The notes below the pieces were generated by a model. That model saw only the letters and a program-made list of their open reading frames with translations. It did no database searches and was not told the DNA's origin. This document shows, piece by piece, positions 1-10,566 of a stretch of DNA of 64,000 nt. The translations under genes were made by a program, and so were the position numbers. This stretch comes from Rosa chinensis (taxonomy: Eukaryota > Streptophyta > Magnoliopsida > Rosales > Rosaceae), in assembly GCF_002994745.2 (NCBI RefSeq), contig NC_037091.1, positions 30,076,289 to 30,140,288 of the forward strand, given 5' to 3'. Position 1 is the stretch's first letter; each line of letters begins with the position of its first letter.

Positions 1-102
1 TTTCTGACCTTCTTATTTAATGATTTGAGGGAATAGGTTTAGTCTTGCTCTTTTTAGTCATCAGAGTCTACGCTAATTGTTTTATGCTCTTAAATAATTG
101 AA

Positions 103-3100
103 GATCAGAGTACCTCACCCAAGTTACCTGTCAATGCGTATTTCAATTCAAGTGCCAAACCTCCGAGTGCACTTTTCACCATCGAGATTTCAGAGACTCA
201 TGAAATTATTAAACATATTTTATGGTACTCTGGAAACTGTTGGTCAGCCAGCTGTTGATAATTTTCAAGCAGAACGTGCCCCATGGAGTCCTGCAGATCT
301 TTTACACGGATGCTAGAATTTTAGTATGGAAGGTATGTGATGTGCTTAATCTAAGGAAAACAAGCTGGTGTACTTCATTTTTAAGTATCTGGTGTTAATT
401 ACGCCAATATTTTTCATAATTAAGGGGATTGGCAATTCTGTGGCTACATGGCAACCTTGTTTTCTTGTGTTGTCGGGGACAAATATTTGTGTTTTGGAGT
501 CCGAGAAGTCGCAGACTTATCAGCGATACTCCAGGTATCTATCTGAGTCTGTATGCCAAAAGTAAACCTATCTCTATCACTGACATCACTGCAATAACAT
601 TAGCGGGGGTCCACTTCTTTTCTGTATGCCAAAACTAAACCTATTTCTTAACCACTTCTTGATTATTCTTTTCTGTTTCAATAAATTGTTGTTTCTCTTA
701 AAAAAAAAGTATAAAATAAATACCGCATCCTATTTCTCTTTTGAACTACCACTCCATAATATTCTATCACAGAGCTTGCTCCCCAGTGAGCCCACACAAG
801 TAACGCTAACTCACACAACTTGCCTTTTCCTCTTATATAGTCTGGTTTGTTTTCTTTCTTGGGGAATTATGAAGTTATCACATATGTCATCTGCTTTTGT
901 CTCTTCTAAATTGATTTTCTGTGTTTCCTAATTGGAAATTTCTTGTTCGGGAAGCTGCAGCATGGCTGGTGGACAAGTATGTGAGGTTCCTCCTACAAGT
1001 ATTGGTGGTTCACCATTTGGCCTTGCTGTGATTCACAGGGGGATGGACACTCAAAAGGTATGTCGAATTGGTGGTTCACCAATTCACGTTGCTGTCATTT
1101 TCTTGCAATGCTGAATCAACTATTGTGGTAGAGGTGAAGCTTGTTTTGCCATGTCTTTTTGAGATTGTATCCTTGCTGGCTGAGATTTTGTGATTTCCTT
1201 TTGTTAGTGTGAGCATGCCTTACCCACTTCCAATGATTATTTCTTACCTAATATAATCTCGTGTGCCTTGTCCACTTTCAAAATGGTTTAAAGTGATATT
1301 TGACCAGACATTTCCCTGTTTGAATCTTAACATGTCTTGATTTATAAAATGAAAAAACGCCTCGAGTCTTAGCCTGTGCCTTTATTTTTTCTATGAAATA
1401 TTACTTTTCAAACATCTCTTTAACATCTCACTCATTCTTTTATCTACGGTTTTTGATATGTATCTGTTAGTTTATTTCGTGCTTTAGACCTAACATCTGG
1501 ATAGTAGTTGGCCTTATTCTAGCCTTATTGTTGGAGCTGGGGATATCTTCCTTTTTTCAGTATAAAATATTAAGTACTCATCTGTTCCAGGCTCTGGAGT
1601 CTTCTAGTAGCTTGATTATTGAGTTCCGTGGGGGGAGGAGGAGGAGGTCGTTTGGTTGAAAAGACTCATACAAGCAACATATCAAGCTTCTGTATGATAT
1701 AAATCTCTCTCCCAGTTAATTTTTTCTTCAGATGTTATTACTGAAAATTTGTAATTATTCTGTATATAGGCTCCCTCTTCAGTTGATGTCTTGGGAGAAA
1801 CAATTGATCGTGTTGCTGAGATTGGTGAGCCTCAGACCGGCAATTCTAAAACAGCTGACCTTGTCATTAATGGGGCATTGGTGGAGACAAAGTTCTCTAT
1901 TTATGGAAAGGTTGGTTTTACTTTTTTGGTGGGTCCATTTTGTCAAAGTATCTACAGGATCCTCAATCTCATCATTTTTGGTTTTTGCCATGTATGCTTC
2001 TTCTTTATACTTGCTTACTAGCTTATATATGTTTTATTCTACTATATTGTGTAGACGGGTGATAAAGGTGCTGAAGAACTTGATGAGACTGATGCTTGAG
2101 GTTCTTGCCAGTTGGGGGGCAGGTTTGTTTAGCCAATATATACTCCATTATGATTTATGACAGCATATATGCTCACACCGACATGGGATCCAGAATGTGA
2201 AAATATATAGAATGGTAGTGTTGAATTTGTTTTTCTTTGTAATAGTTTTTATGTTTCTGAGTTCGTATATGTACCCTATCTTAGCTGAAGTGATCCAGGC
2301 AGTAGGATTAAAATAGTGGTGGAAGAGATGTTTCTGTGCGTGGACATATTCCACTTTTATAACTGTTTATCAAATTTTGAATGTTGATTTAATTTTTAAG
2401 TTTAGTTTATTATCACTTTTTAACTTTATGCAAGTTCTAGGGATATTAAGTCATACTATTTGAGCTCTTTCAATAGTGATACTACTACTGAAGACTAGGC
2501 CATTTTGTGTTGCAGGTTCATATGATTCTTAGGGAAGGTGGCATGACACTTAAGACAAAGCTTCACTCTTTAAAAATCAAAGATGAGCTTCAAGGTCGTC
2601 TCTCTACAACCCCACAGTATTTAGCTTGTTCTGTGCTGAAGAGTGACAATTTAGTTTCATCCCCCGGCATAATTGATCCACATTGGAAAGAAATGTCTGT
2701 TTTACTTCATGAGGAGGATGATACTTCTACGGATGCTTTGCCAGATTTTATGTCTGTATCTGATGCAGGCTTTGGTTCACCAACTTCAGATACAGATTCA
2801 TGTGTAACAACTGAGGACAGCAATGATGCTGCTGGATTTGCATCTGCTAAAGGCTTAGTCCTTGAAAAGAATCTTGTTATGGCAAGGTGCATTTCTGCTG
2901 AGGAATTTTATGAGGCGGAGGGTAGTGACTATTCCAATTTTGTCTTTCTCACCTTCTCGACTCTGAGTTCTAGTTCACCTGATTATGATGGTATTGACAC
3001 ACAGGTACTGACATGAGCAGTCAACTTTTAATTATTGTTATTTTCTTTCATATTAGCTTAATTTCCATTGCTAATCCTATCAACTGATTTCAGTTGAGCA

Positions 3101-4222
3101 TCCGTATGTCAAAACTGGAATTCTTCTGCAACAGACCTACTTTGGTCGCTTTAATTGATTTTGGCCTGGACTTAAGCTCTGTGTACAGTGAGGAAAACAC
3201 TGCAGACATTACTGAAGGTTCAGGTGACAAATCTTTGACGAACAAAGAAAAGACCGAAGAAATTGGGCATGTCAAAGGCTTGCTGGGTTATGGTAAAGGT
3301 CATGTAGTATTTTATTTGAACATGAACGTGGACAGTGTGACTGTGTTTCTCAACAAGGAGGATGCTTCTCTGCTTGCGACGTTTGTGCAAGAAAGTTTTG
3401 TGCTAGATCTGAAGGTGAGGAGAATAATTTGTTAATAATTAATTTTTTTGATGTTCCATTTTATATTTGTATATGACATGCAAGTGGTATTGATAGTTGA
3501 AATTTACTAGAGCTCATGAAATATTTCGGTTTCCAAACTACTGCACATTTGATTTGGTCGTTGTCATCTTTGCAGTATTTGTTTTTTGTCATTGAATTTC
3601 TTTGGTACTTTTACGGTTGATCTATGTTTAATACTGACTTGAGTCGTTTGTTTTGTAAAGGTCCACCCAAGTTCTCTTTCCATTGAAGGCACCCCCTAGT
3701 AAATTTTAGACTCCGTGATACGTCTCTTGGAGAAGATAACTGTTGGGCCTGGCTATGTGATATACGCAATCCAGATGTGGAATCCCTTATCAAGGTAGAG
3801 ATCACTCAGTTGTTTCACTCTCCCCCCCCTCAACTTTGGTGCTCTGATATTCCTCTGTTCTTGAGATAATATTATCTTCTATTTGCTTTTCAGTTCAACT
3901 TTAAGTCTTACAGTGCTGAAGACGATGATTATGAAGGATATGATTATAGTTTGTGTGGTCAATTTGCTGCTGTTTGTATTGTCTTCCTTTACAGCTTTGT
4001 TCAGGAGGTATGTTTGACATTGCTAACACTTTGATTTCAACACTATCAGGAATGTATTATTATTGTTCGCGCAATATTAAGTTTATACTTTGTTGGGCTT
4101 GTTTTGAACCTACTATAAATATTGTGGACATGCTTCTGCAGATAACCGCGTACTTTATGGAACTTGCTACCCTACATATTGTGGAATGTGTTCTTGTAGT
4201 CTGTTTTGGCAAGGAGTGATAC
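103..4222 (+). pseudogene. VPS13-like (chorein/PH) gene fragment, decayed
   Basis: About ten exon-like segments in correct order resemble the middle of plant VPS13-type bridge-like lipid-transfer proteins. Examples are the LMKLLNIFYGTLET segment near 190-240, a PH-like segment (VATWQPCFLVLSGTN) near 440-485, LHSLKIKDELQGRLST near 2560-2610, and KLEFFCNRPTLVALIDFGLD near 3110-3175. Many splice sites survive, for example donors after 3004 and 3414. The frame is broken repeatedly: a 1-nt shift near 306-310 before DARILVWK, a shift in the GGA-rich tract near 1631-1650, shifts near 2090 and 2115, and one near 3691. After the exon starting at 4141 (ITAYFMELAT) the similarity stops and a stop codon follows, so the 3' part of the gene is missing. 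The 5' part lies outside the window. The family acts at membrane contact sites; this copy can hardly make a full protein. Confidence 0.82.
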
Positions 4223-4980
4223 AATGGATCTAAAATCTCTGGAGGGGGTTTGAAAACTATGGGCCTTGATTTTGTTGTCTATATTTGTATATTCCTTACC
4301 TAGATTGTTTTTGTACTTGTATAAATGTACTCATCTTTTCCAGCCAAAAATAAAAAAGAAGAAAGCAAAATTTTTGCTTGAACTGTACGTTATTCCTTGT
4401 TATGTTTCTTCCATTTTGACAGAGTAACTCACCTAGTCAGCCAAAATTAATCTAGATATAAGTATATATTATAGTGTACTCGAGTTTCTTGGTGATGCTG
4501 TTGAGTCGTCTATCTCTAATGTTTGTGGGTGAGTGCGGTGTGTGCATGTATTTATGCTTGTGAGTGAGTATGTGCGGCGTGTAGGAAGAACTGCCTGGAG
4601 CGCTGGTGGAGTGGGCAAGGCATTCATCTTTGTTGTTGGCAAGCAAGGCTCTCTGTTTCTTTCTTCCTTTCTGAACATTTAGTACATATGTTCACTTGAG
4701 GTAGGGTTATGGTGTCTTGGTTCTGTTGTTGTGCTTTTTTTTGGCGTTAGCCCTGGGGATTAGGTGTAATAAGTCAATAGCCTGAAGCCTGGACAATCAT
4801 TGTGATTAGAATTTGAGAATCACCGGTTTTATTTGGGATAGTTTCCCTTCTCCGTTTGGTGTAGTTGCGAATTTACATTCTCATTCTCTTCGATGTAATA
4901 TTTTGGATTATTGAATGCAGCTTTTCCTTTTCTCTCAAAAAAAAAAAAGTTAAGTACATTTTTCTACCTTGATTTGTTGG
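4223..4980. other. Gene-free stretch with A-tailed retroposon-like end
   Basis: No coding signal is visible. A 12-base A-run at 4937-4948 follows a non-coding 3'-end-like sequence on the plus strand, as at the tail of a LINE, SINE or processed copy. No target duplication could be assigned. Confidence 0.35.
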
Positions 4981-6010
4981 TTTTTTTTTTTTTTTTTTTT
5001 TTGAGAATAGAAATTTTATTCAACTAGAAAAATGATTACAAAATATGGGACTGACCGATGGTGGACATAATATCCACACTCTCTTCCCTACTATTAGAAA
5101 CAATTACGGGTCTATCATCAACTATGACACCTATGAGCCAAGAGGGCCCAACCCCTAACCAACTATGACGCCTCTCTAACCGGGCTACACTCGTAGCTAC
5201 AGCATGTGCCACGCCATTGGCCCTCCGAGTTATATTGTCAATACTCTGAGCTCCAACTGACAACAACAACAACTGCATCCTTCTCCACCAATACTCCCCC
5301 TTCAGCAAAACAATCATCACTGTCATATATTCACCAATCTCACAGCCTCGAGACAGTCCGTCTCAATGCTTTCAGGCTCCCACCCACGCTCCACCATAGC
5401 TTCAAGCCCCCCACAATTAGCGGCTTGCAACTCAGCAGCACAAGGTCGAAGTCTCCCTTGAATACATTCACCCACGGCCATCCGAAGGTCCCCATGCATT
5501 ACCATCTCTAATAACCGCCCCCACTCCAACTTGTGCCCCATTATTTAAAACAGAAGCATCACAATTTAATTTCAACAAGCCTGAACTAGGGGGGACCCAC
5601 TGATTACGTCCAAATCCTCACCATCACCATTGCATGCATGCACCTTCATTTGGGACGTAATTAAACCTTCCCATTAGACATGCATTGTTCAAAAATAATG
5701 TCAGGGGGTCTGGGTTTCTCGCCATGCACAACCTTATTTCTTTCTCTCCAGTTATTCCACATTATTGTCACCAACAGCTTCATTTCATCCATAGATAGTA
5801 CGTTAACCGCAAAATCAAAGAATCCAGAAAAGGAATCCAACGTACTCGGAACCAACTTCGTATAAAAACTCGCCAACACCGCAGCACTTGAAGAACACAA
5901 ACATGCTACGTGCAAAGGCGTTTCATCAGCTAGCTGGCACGTCACCTAGGGCATATAGGATGATTTGCGATGTACCTTTGATAAAGCGACCACATACAAG
6001 TCATAAACCC
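4981..6010 (-). mobile_element. LINE-derived zf-RVT/RNase H-like (RVT_3) remnant
   Basis: The minus strand carries pieces of the C-terminal part of a plant L1-type retrotransposon protein. Around 5700-5940 is a zf-RVT-type tail ending in WNNWRERNKVVHGE. Around 5330-5530 is an RNase H-like segment (AAELQAANCGGLEAMVERG, then SIETDCLEAVRLVN). Around 5190-5260 is the end of that domain (ITRRANGVAHAVATSVARL). The pieces lie in different frames, so the element is broken. A 22-base T-run at 4981-5002 is the A-tail of this minus-strand copy. The 5' end was not found, so this is probably a 5'-truncated dead copy. The upper boundary is approximate. Confidence 0.75.
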
Positions 6011-7287
6011 CGTCGAGCATCTCCACAGAAATACTCACTGCCCTTTTTCTTGAGGAGGGTTCTTATGGAGGAGTTGGGAGCCCAACACTTCCTATGCAGT
6101 AATCACCAGTTATTATTTGGAGACTGCAGTACATGCAATGCTCCTAGACTCCGGTTTTGTCCGCTTTGACTCCGATTCAGTTTCGGGTCTCTGGTATGTC
6201 CCTCTCTTATACTGTGCCTGGTAATTTGCAAAATCTGGGAGGATCCAAGGAATTGGGTTGAGGTTTGATAAATTGGATGAATCTGTAAGGGTTAATCGGG
6301 TTAACGTGTCTTTAACCGGCGATTCTGTGTACTCGGTGATCTTGGAGGTGGAGAAGGTTTGCATCCTTTATCGAATTCGTTAGGGCAAGTAAAGTGTGAA
6401 TGATATTGTCACAGTGGGACTACTTGAGAAGCAAGAAACACAAGGATCTCAAGACAAAGATTTTATGGTCACTATCTGGTGTGAATATTGCAGCAGTAGA
6501 ATGTACAAGGAGCTGCAGAACCTTGGGAATGACGGTGAGTTGTGGAAGCACAGGTTAGGGCAGCAGTTTCCTGACGAGTTAATGAGGAAGAGGAAGAAGA
6601 AGAAGAAGAAATATATGCAAACAACAGAGTGGTAGATGGTGTTTCCTATAAAACAATGATAGGGTCTTCAACAGTTAGTAAATTACAAGGGGGAGGGGGG
6701 AGGGAAAAAAAAAACTTATTACGTTGAAGTGTTGAACAAGCAAAAACTCTTCAGGAGATATATATACTCACATATGATCCGCAACCTGTATAGGATGTGA
6801 TGAACGTAATTCATAGACTGATAGAAGAGAACCTGCAGGTTCAATGACACATTCAATATTAATTCAAGGAATATAAACCGAATGCAATTCATTCTTGTTG
6901 AGAAGAGGTTCGCAACTATTGAAGGTATATATAAGTCATGGTTTATAAAAAAAATAGCAGTGTTTGGAAAAAGAAAAGAAAAAAGAATACATAAAAACAA
7001 AGAAAAAAGGAATTCAGTATATATAGTTGTTTCGTTTGCCTTTATATATCCAACCGTAATCAGATACTCTGATATTCATCAAACGCAAGATTGGTTTGGA
7101 GTTTGGATAGGACTCCTATATATCCAATGTAGTCTAGTCTAATCCAGTTTGAAATCCTAATCCAATCTTTATTACTCTACCAAACGTGGCTTAGGTCTCT
7201 AATAAAGTAAAACAAAGGCAAAGAGGAAAGTAGTCTGAATCGTGTAATTAATCAAATATGATACCTCGTCGTTGGAAAGTGATGTTT
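6011..7287. other. Unassigned region with one short lysine-rich ORF
   Basis: The only suggestive reading is 6396-6635 (+), about 79 codons with WCEYCSSRMYKELQNLGN, ELWKHRLGQQFPDE and a Lys/Arg tail. I recognise no family with confidence. A second plus-strand reading around 6255-6375 has SLTGDSVYSVILEVEKV but is interrupted. Both could be eroded exon pieces. The rest is AT-rich non-coding DNA. Confidence 0.2.
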
Positions 7288-7560
7288 GTCTGCTACTGTT
7301 GCATCCAATGTCATATGTTATGCTGTATTGTATGATCACGCATCTGGTGCTCCGCCCCCAAGATCCAGCGTTCCGGATCGACTCGGCCGCCTTGTCCCAA
7401 CTTGATGTGAGTACTCGGTGAGTTAACGGCCACGTTGGACTTGACGGTCCACATTATCAACCCCAACGTAAAGCTGGGTATCGACTTGTACAGCATCGAG
7501 GCCATGCTGTTTTACCTGGTGATGCATGACCGACGCGAGAGACTGTTTTACCTGGTGAAT
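7288..7560 (+). pseudogene. NDR1/HIN1-like (LEA_2) gene fragment
   Basis: The plus strand reads as a membrane segment (CLLLLHPMSYVMLYCMI) followed by THLVLRPQDPAFRIDSAALS. Then, after a 1-nt insertion near 7416, comes ELTATLDLTVHIINPNVKLG and DLYSIEAMLFYL. This is the order of plant NHL proteins: transmembrane helix, linker, start of the LEA_2 beta domain, INPN-type motif. The domain is cut off after about 70 residues, followed by a 16-base direct repeat (7506-7521 and 7542-7557) and telomere-like sequence. NHL proteins act at the plasma membrane in defence and stress responses. This copy is truncated and frameshifted. Confidence 0.7.
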
Positions 7561-7566
7561 GCTTTT

Positions 7567-7590
7567 CCTAAACCCTAAACCCTAAAACCC
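7567..7590 (+). repeat. Short interstitial telomere-like repeat (CCCTAAA)
   Basis: About three units of CCCTAAA with one imperfect unit. Too short to be a telomere. Such motifs occur in plant promoters (telo-box) and at repaired breaks, and this one lies at the broken end of the NHL fragment. Confidence 0.6.
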
Positions 7591-7792
7591 ATAAATTTTT
7601 TTTTTTAATTTTTTTTTTTAACTTTTTATGAAAGCAATTAAAACCAATTAAGACATATATATCCCCTTCATTTGCCATTTTCTCTATATGAACTTTTTTG
7701 GTTTTCTATTTTGAAATTTTTTATTTTCTGTCTTTTTAGATTTTTTTTCCTTTCCTTTCCTTTTTTGACAAAAAAATAATTCACAAATCACA

Positions 7793-8533
7793 ATTATACG
7801 ACGATCCAACGGTCGGACCCTCACAGATCACCAAGAGGATTATCTTTATCGATTTATACGATGATCCAACGGTCGGATCACCTAGAGGATCATCTTTACC
7901 GATTTATACGATGATCCAACGGTCAGATCCTCACAGATCGCCCTTAGTTTCATCCTCTCAAAATTATACGACGATCTAACGGTCAGATCCTCACGGATCA
8001 CCTAGATGATCATCTTTACCTATTTATACGATGATCCAACGGTCAGATCCTCACGGATCGCCCTTAGTTTCATCCTCTAAAAATTATACGACGATCCAAC
8101 GGTCAGATGCTCACAGATTACCTAGATGATCATCTTTACCGATTTATACGATGATCCAACGGTCAGATCCTCACGGATCGTCCTTAGGTTCATCCTCTCA
8201 AAATTATACTACGATCCAACGGTCAGATCCTCACGGATCGCCCTTAGATTCATCCTCTCAAAATTATACGAAGATCCAACGGTTGGATCGTCTCGGATCG
8301 CCCTTAGAATCATCCTCACAAAATTATATGACGATCCAACGGTCGGATCCTCATGGATCGCCTTTTGAATCATCTTTGCACAATTATACGAAGATCCAAC
8401 GGTTGGATCGTCCCAGATCGCCTTTAGAATCATCCTCACAAAATTATACGACGATCCAACGGTCGAATCCTCACGGATCTCCTTTTGAATAGTTTTTTCA
8501 CAATTATACGAAGATCCAACTGTTGGATCCTCA
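7793..8533. repeat. 60-bp minisatellite, about 12 units
   Basis: The sequence repeats with a period of 60 bases. Each unit holds an AATTATACGACGATCCAACG-like core followed by GTCAGATCCTCACGGATCGC-like sequence and a CATCCTC-type spacer. Two spacer variants are mixed: CATCTTTACCGATTTATACG in the first units and CATCCTCTCAAAATTATACG later. The units hold GATC palindromes and the pair CGATCCAACGGTCGGATC. Open frames on both strands of the array are products of the period (60 is a multiple of 3), not genes. Confidence 0.9.
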
Positions 8534-8569
8534 TAGGGAATAAGAAAAATTATAAAAATGCCTTGGTTG

Positions 8570-8794
8570 AAAAAAGAAAAAGAAAAAAAGGGAACCCATA
8601 TGGGTAATGGGTTTTTGGGAATGATTTTTAGTTAACGGGTTCCAATGGGTTTAGCCCGCAAAATCCGTTAATTTGCGGGTTTTTTGAGTGCGGGCTTTTT
8701 TTAGCCCGAATTAATAAACGGGCGGGTTTGTGCGGGTTTTTAGCGTGCGGGTATAGTGCGGGTTTGCGGGTTACGGGTTTAAATGCCAGGCCTA
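8570..8794. mobile_element. hAT-like MITE end, GGGTTTGCGGG-rich
   Basis: A tract rich in CGGGTTT/GCGGGCT words ends with TGCCAGGCCTA, the inverted form of the TAGGCCTGGCA terminus seen in plant non-autonomous hAT elements. No matching left terminus was found, so the element looks truncated on the left, next to the minisatellite. Confidence 0.5.
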
Positions 8795-9717
8795 ATAGGG
8801 GGTAAACAGTATTTAACCCTAAATCTTTTAAGCTGGTACCAATATGGCAAATACAAACAAAACCCCCAATACAGACATCTCCAACTCAAAAGAGCAAATG
8901 TGCAGCAACTTTACTACTAAAACTAACTATGGGAATAAATCGTGTGAACAGTACTTTCCAGTAGTTTACCAAAAAGTAAAGCCAAACTTGTTTCAGTGTA
9001 ACCTTGCTAATCTAAAACTACTAACAAAAATTTTGTTTTCCTTTTTGGTATCACTTTCAAATGTAAAACCCCATAACAAAACAACTCCCCCCCACTCAAT
9101 TAAGAAGGCATCTACCCCTTTGACATCAAGATCTAACTGTAGCAACTTGCGTCACTGTTACACCAAACTATGAGAATACATATTGTGAATTCTTCCCGCT
9201 ACCTTGCCAGACAGCAAAACCTAAATACCTAACGTCTCTGAGCAAAATCTTGCTAATCATTTTGGTATCACTTTCAGACATTATCTATCACATATCAAAC
9301 AAATTTGACAACTCTGATCATAATTAAAATTGCACCAGTACAATTGACACGATGACCGCTTAAAAGGAATTGACAATGTGACCAGGTTTTGGTAAACATT
9401 ATAACTTAGCAAGCACCTCATATCTTACCATCTTGTTGAAATCTTAAATGGAATTACAGTAAACAATGGCTCCCAATAGTTTTTCTAAAGCAGTGAGCAT
9501 GTCTTCTTATAAGATAAGTTTTAGTGAGAAAAGCCCCATTCATGTCACAGCCCTTCATAAGTAGAAAAATCATACTGCACCATTACTATTAAGTGAACTA
9601 GGCACATGTTATTTGGATTACTTATATAGCTTTGATTTCAACAGAACACCAACAAGAAAAGTGTAATCAGCAAAGTGAGCAGTAAAATAGAAAAACAGAT
9701 CAGACCCGTGGCTGACC
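8795..9717. other. 3' flank of the membrane-protein gene, no other gene seen
   Basis: AT-rich DNA with a 109-codon frame at 8844-9173 (+) of low-complexity composition and no recognisable domain. I treat it as non-coding, probably including the 3' UTR of the neighbouring minus-strand gene. Confidence 0.4.
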
Positions 9718-10566
9718 TCATTCTGCAAGTTTTTCTCCATCTTTCCGTTGTTGTTGTTGTGCCTTGACGCAATAGACATACAGAACGACATTGCTTACGA
9801 TGTTAAACAACAAAAGGACCACGAAAAGAAGTGAAAGTATCACAATCTGTAGCACAAATTCAGAAGTGAGCATCCTCCAGCTGAGATAACCTGTTGTTAA
9901 ACTCAACTGGAGTTGTAGAATCCAACCACTGAACAAGCCTAAAACGAGGGCAAAAGTCCCAAAAATCAAAAGCATCATCAAACCCAACATTTTGTTTCCC
10001 TTCATCAACGAGCTGCTTTTTCTCATAGACTCTACTAGGCCACGCGCTTCTATGACAACAATTGAGGGTGTAAGGTTCCACTCTAAGTGAAGATGGACAC
10101 AACCCAGCAACAAAACAATATATACAACATCCACCTTAATCCCTGTGATTACATTTTGCCCCAAATGAACAAGATTAAACAAGGTAACCATGTTGGGAAT
10201 AGAACTTAAAACCAAGCCAAGGAGAGGAAAAAAAGAGAAAAATGCAGATATAAAGAGAGCAGCGGAACAGGGTCGGCAGTAATATACTGTGTATGTGATT
10301 GACCAGAGACCCAAACTGTAGTGGATGAATCCTGAGAAGGAGAAGATGAAGGTGAGGGATGAGAAAGTAAGAGCTAAGAGAGCCTCAGATTGGAACTTGT
10401 TCGGAAAAGGATGGTCGGCCATCCCTTTTAGGAGATTTTGACGGGTCGGATAGGCTAGAGAGGAGAAGGATATGGGGAACAGATAGAGAAAAGAGAGATA
10501 CAAGAGATATACACAGTCTGCTTTCAGTATCCGCACACACTCCCCCAACTGCGACCGAATTTCCAT
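9718..10566 (-). CDS. Uncharacterised multi-pass membrane protein, single exon
   Basis: An intact 282-codon frame begins at ATG 10566 and ends with TGA at 9718. The protein has about six hydrophobic stretches: VYLLYLSFLYLFPISF near residue 20, ALLALTFSSLTFIFSFSGFI near 65, ALFISAFFSFFPLLGLVLS near 103, VDVVYIVLLLGCVHLHL near 145, MLGLMMLLIFGTFALVLGLF near 195, and IVILSLLFVVLLLFNIVSNV near 240. The N-terminus is soluble (IRSQLGECVRILKAD) and the C-terminus is Gln/Lys-rich and cytosolic-looking (KAQQQQRKDGEKLAE). The general build matches the intronless plant transmembrane families often labelled only as uncharacterised. No catalytic motif is visible and the function is unknown. The lack of decay in a repeat-rich area argues that it is functional. 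Confidence 0.75.
   Translation of the reverse strand: MEIRSQLGECVRILKADCVYLLYLSFLYLFPISFSSLAYPTRQNLLKGMADHPFPNKFQSEALLALTFSSLTFIFSFSGFIHYSLGLWSITYTVYYCRPCSAALFISAFFSFFPLLGLVLSSIPNMVTLFNLVHLGQNVITGIKVDVVYIVLLLGCVHLHLEWNLTPSIVVIEARGLVESMRKSSSLMKGNKMLGLMMLLIFGTFALVLGLFSGWILQLQLSLTTGYLSWRMLTSEFVLQIVILSLLFVVLLLFNIVSNVVLYVYCVKAQQQQRKDGEKLAE

Noticed and set aside
7567..7590. Possible chromosome end (telomere)
   Set aside because: Only about three units, internal, with genes on both sides.
8126..8492. Apparent repeat proteins on both strands of the minisatellite
   Set aside because: The 60-bp period keeps frames open automatically; all frames are low-information repeats.
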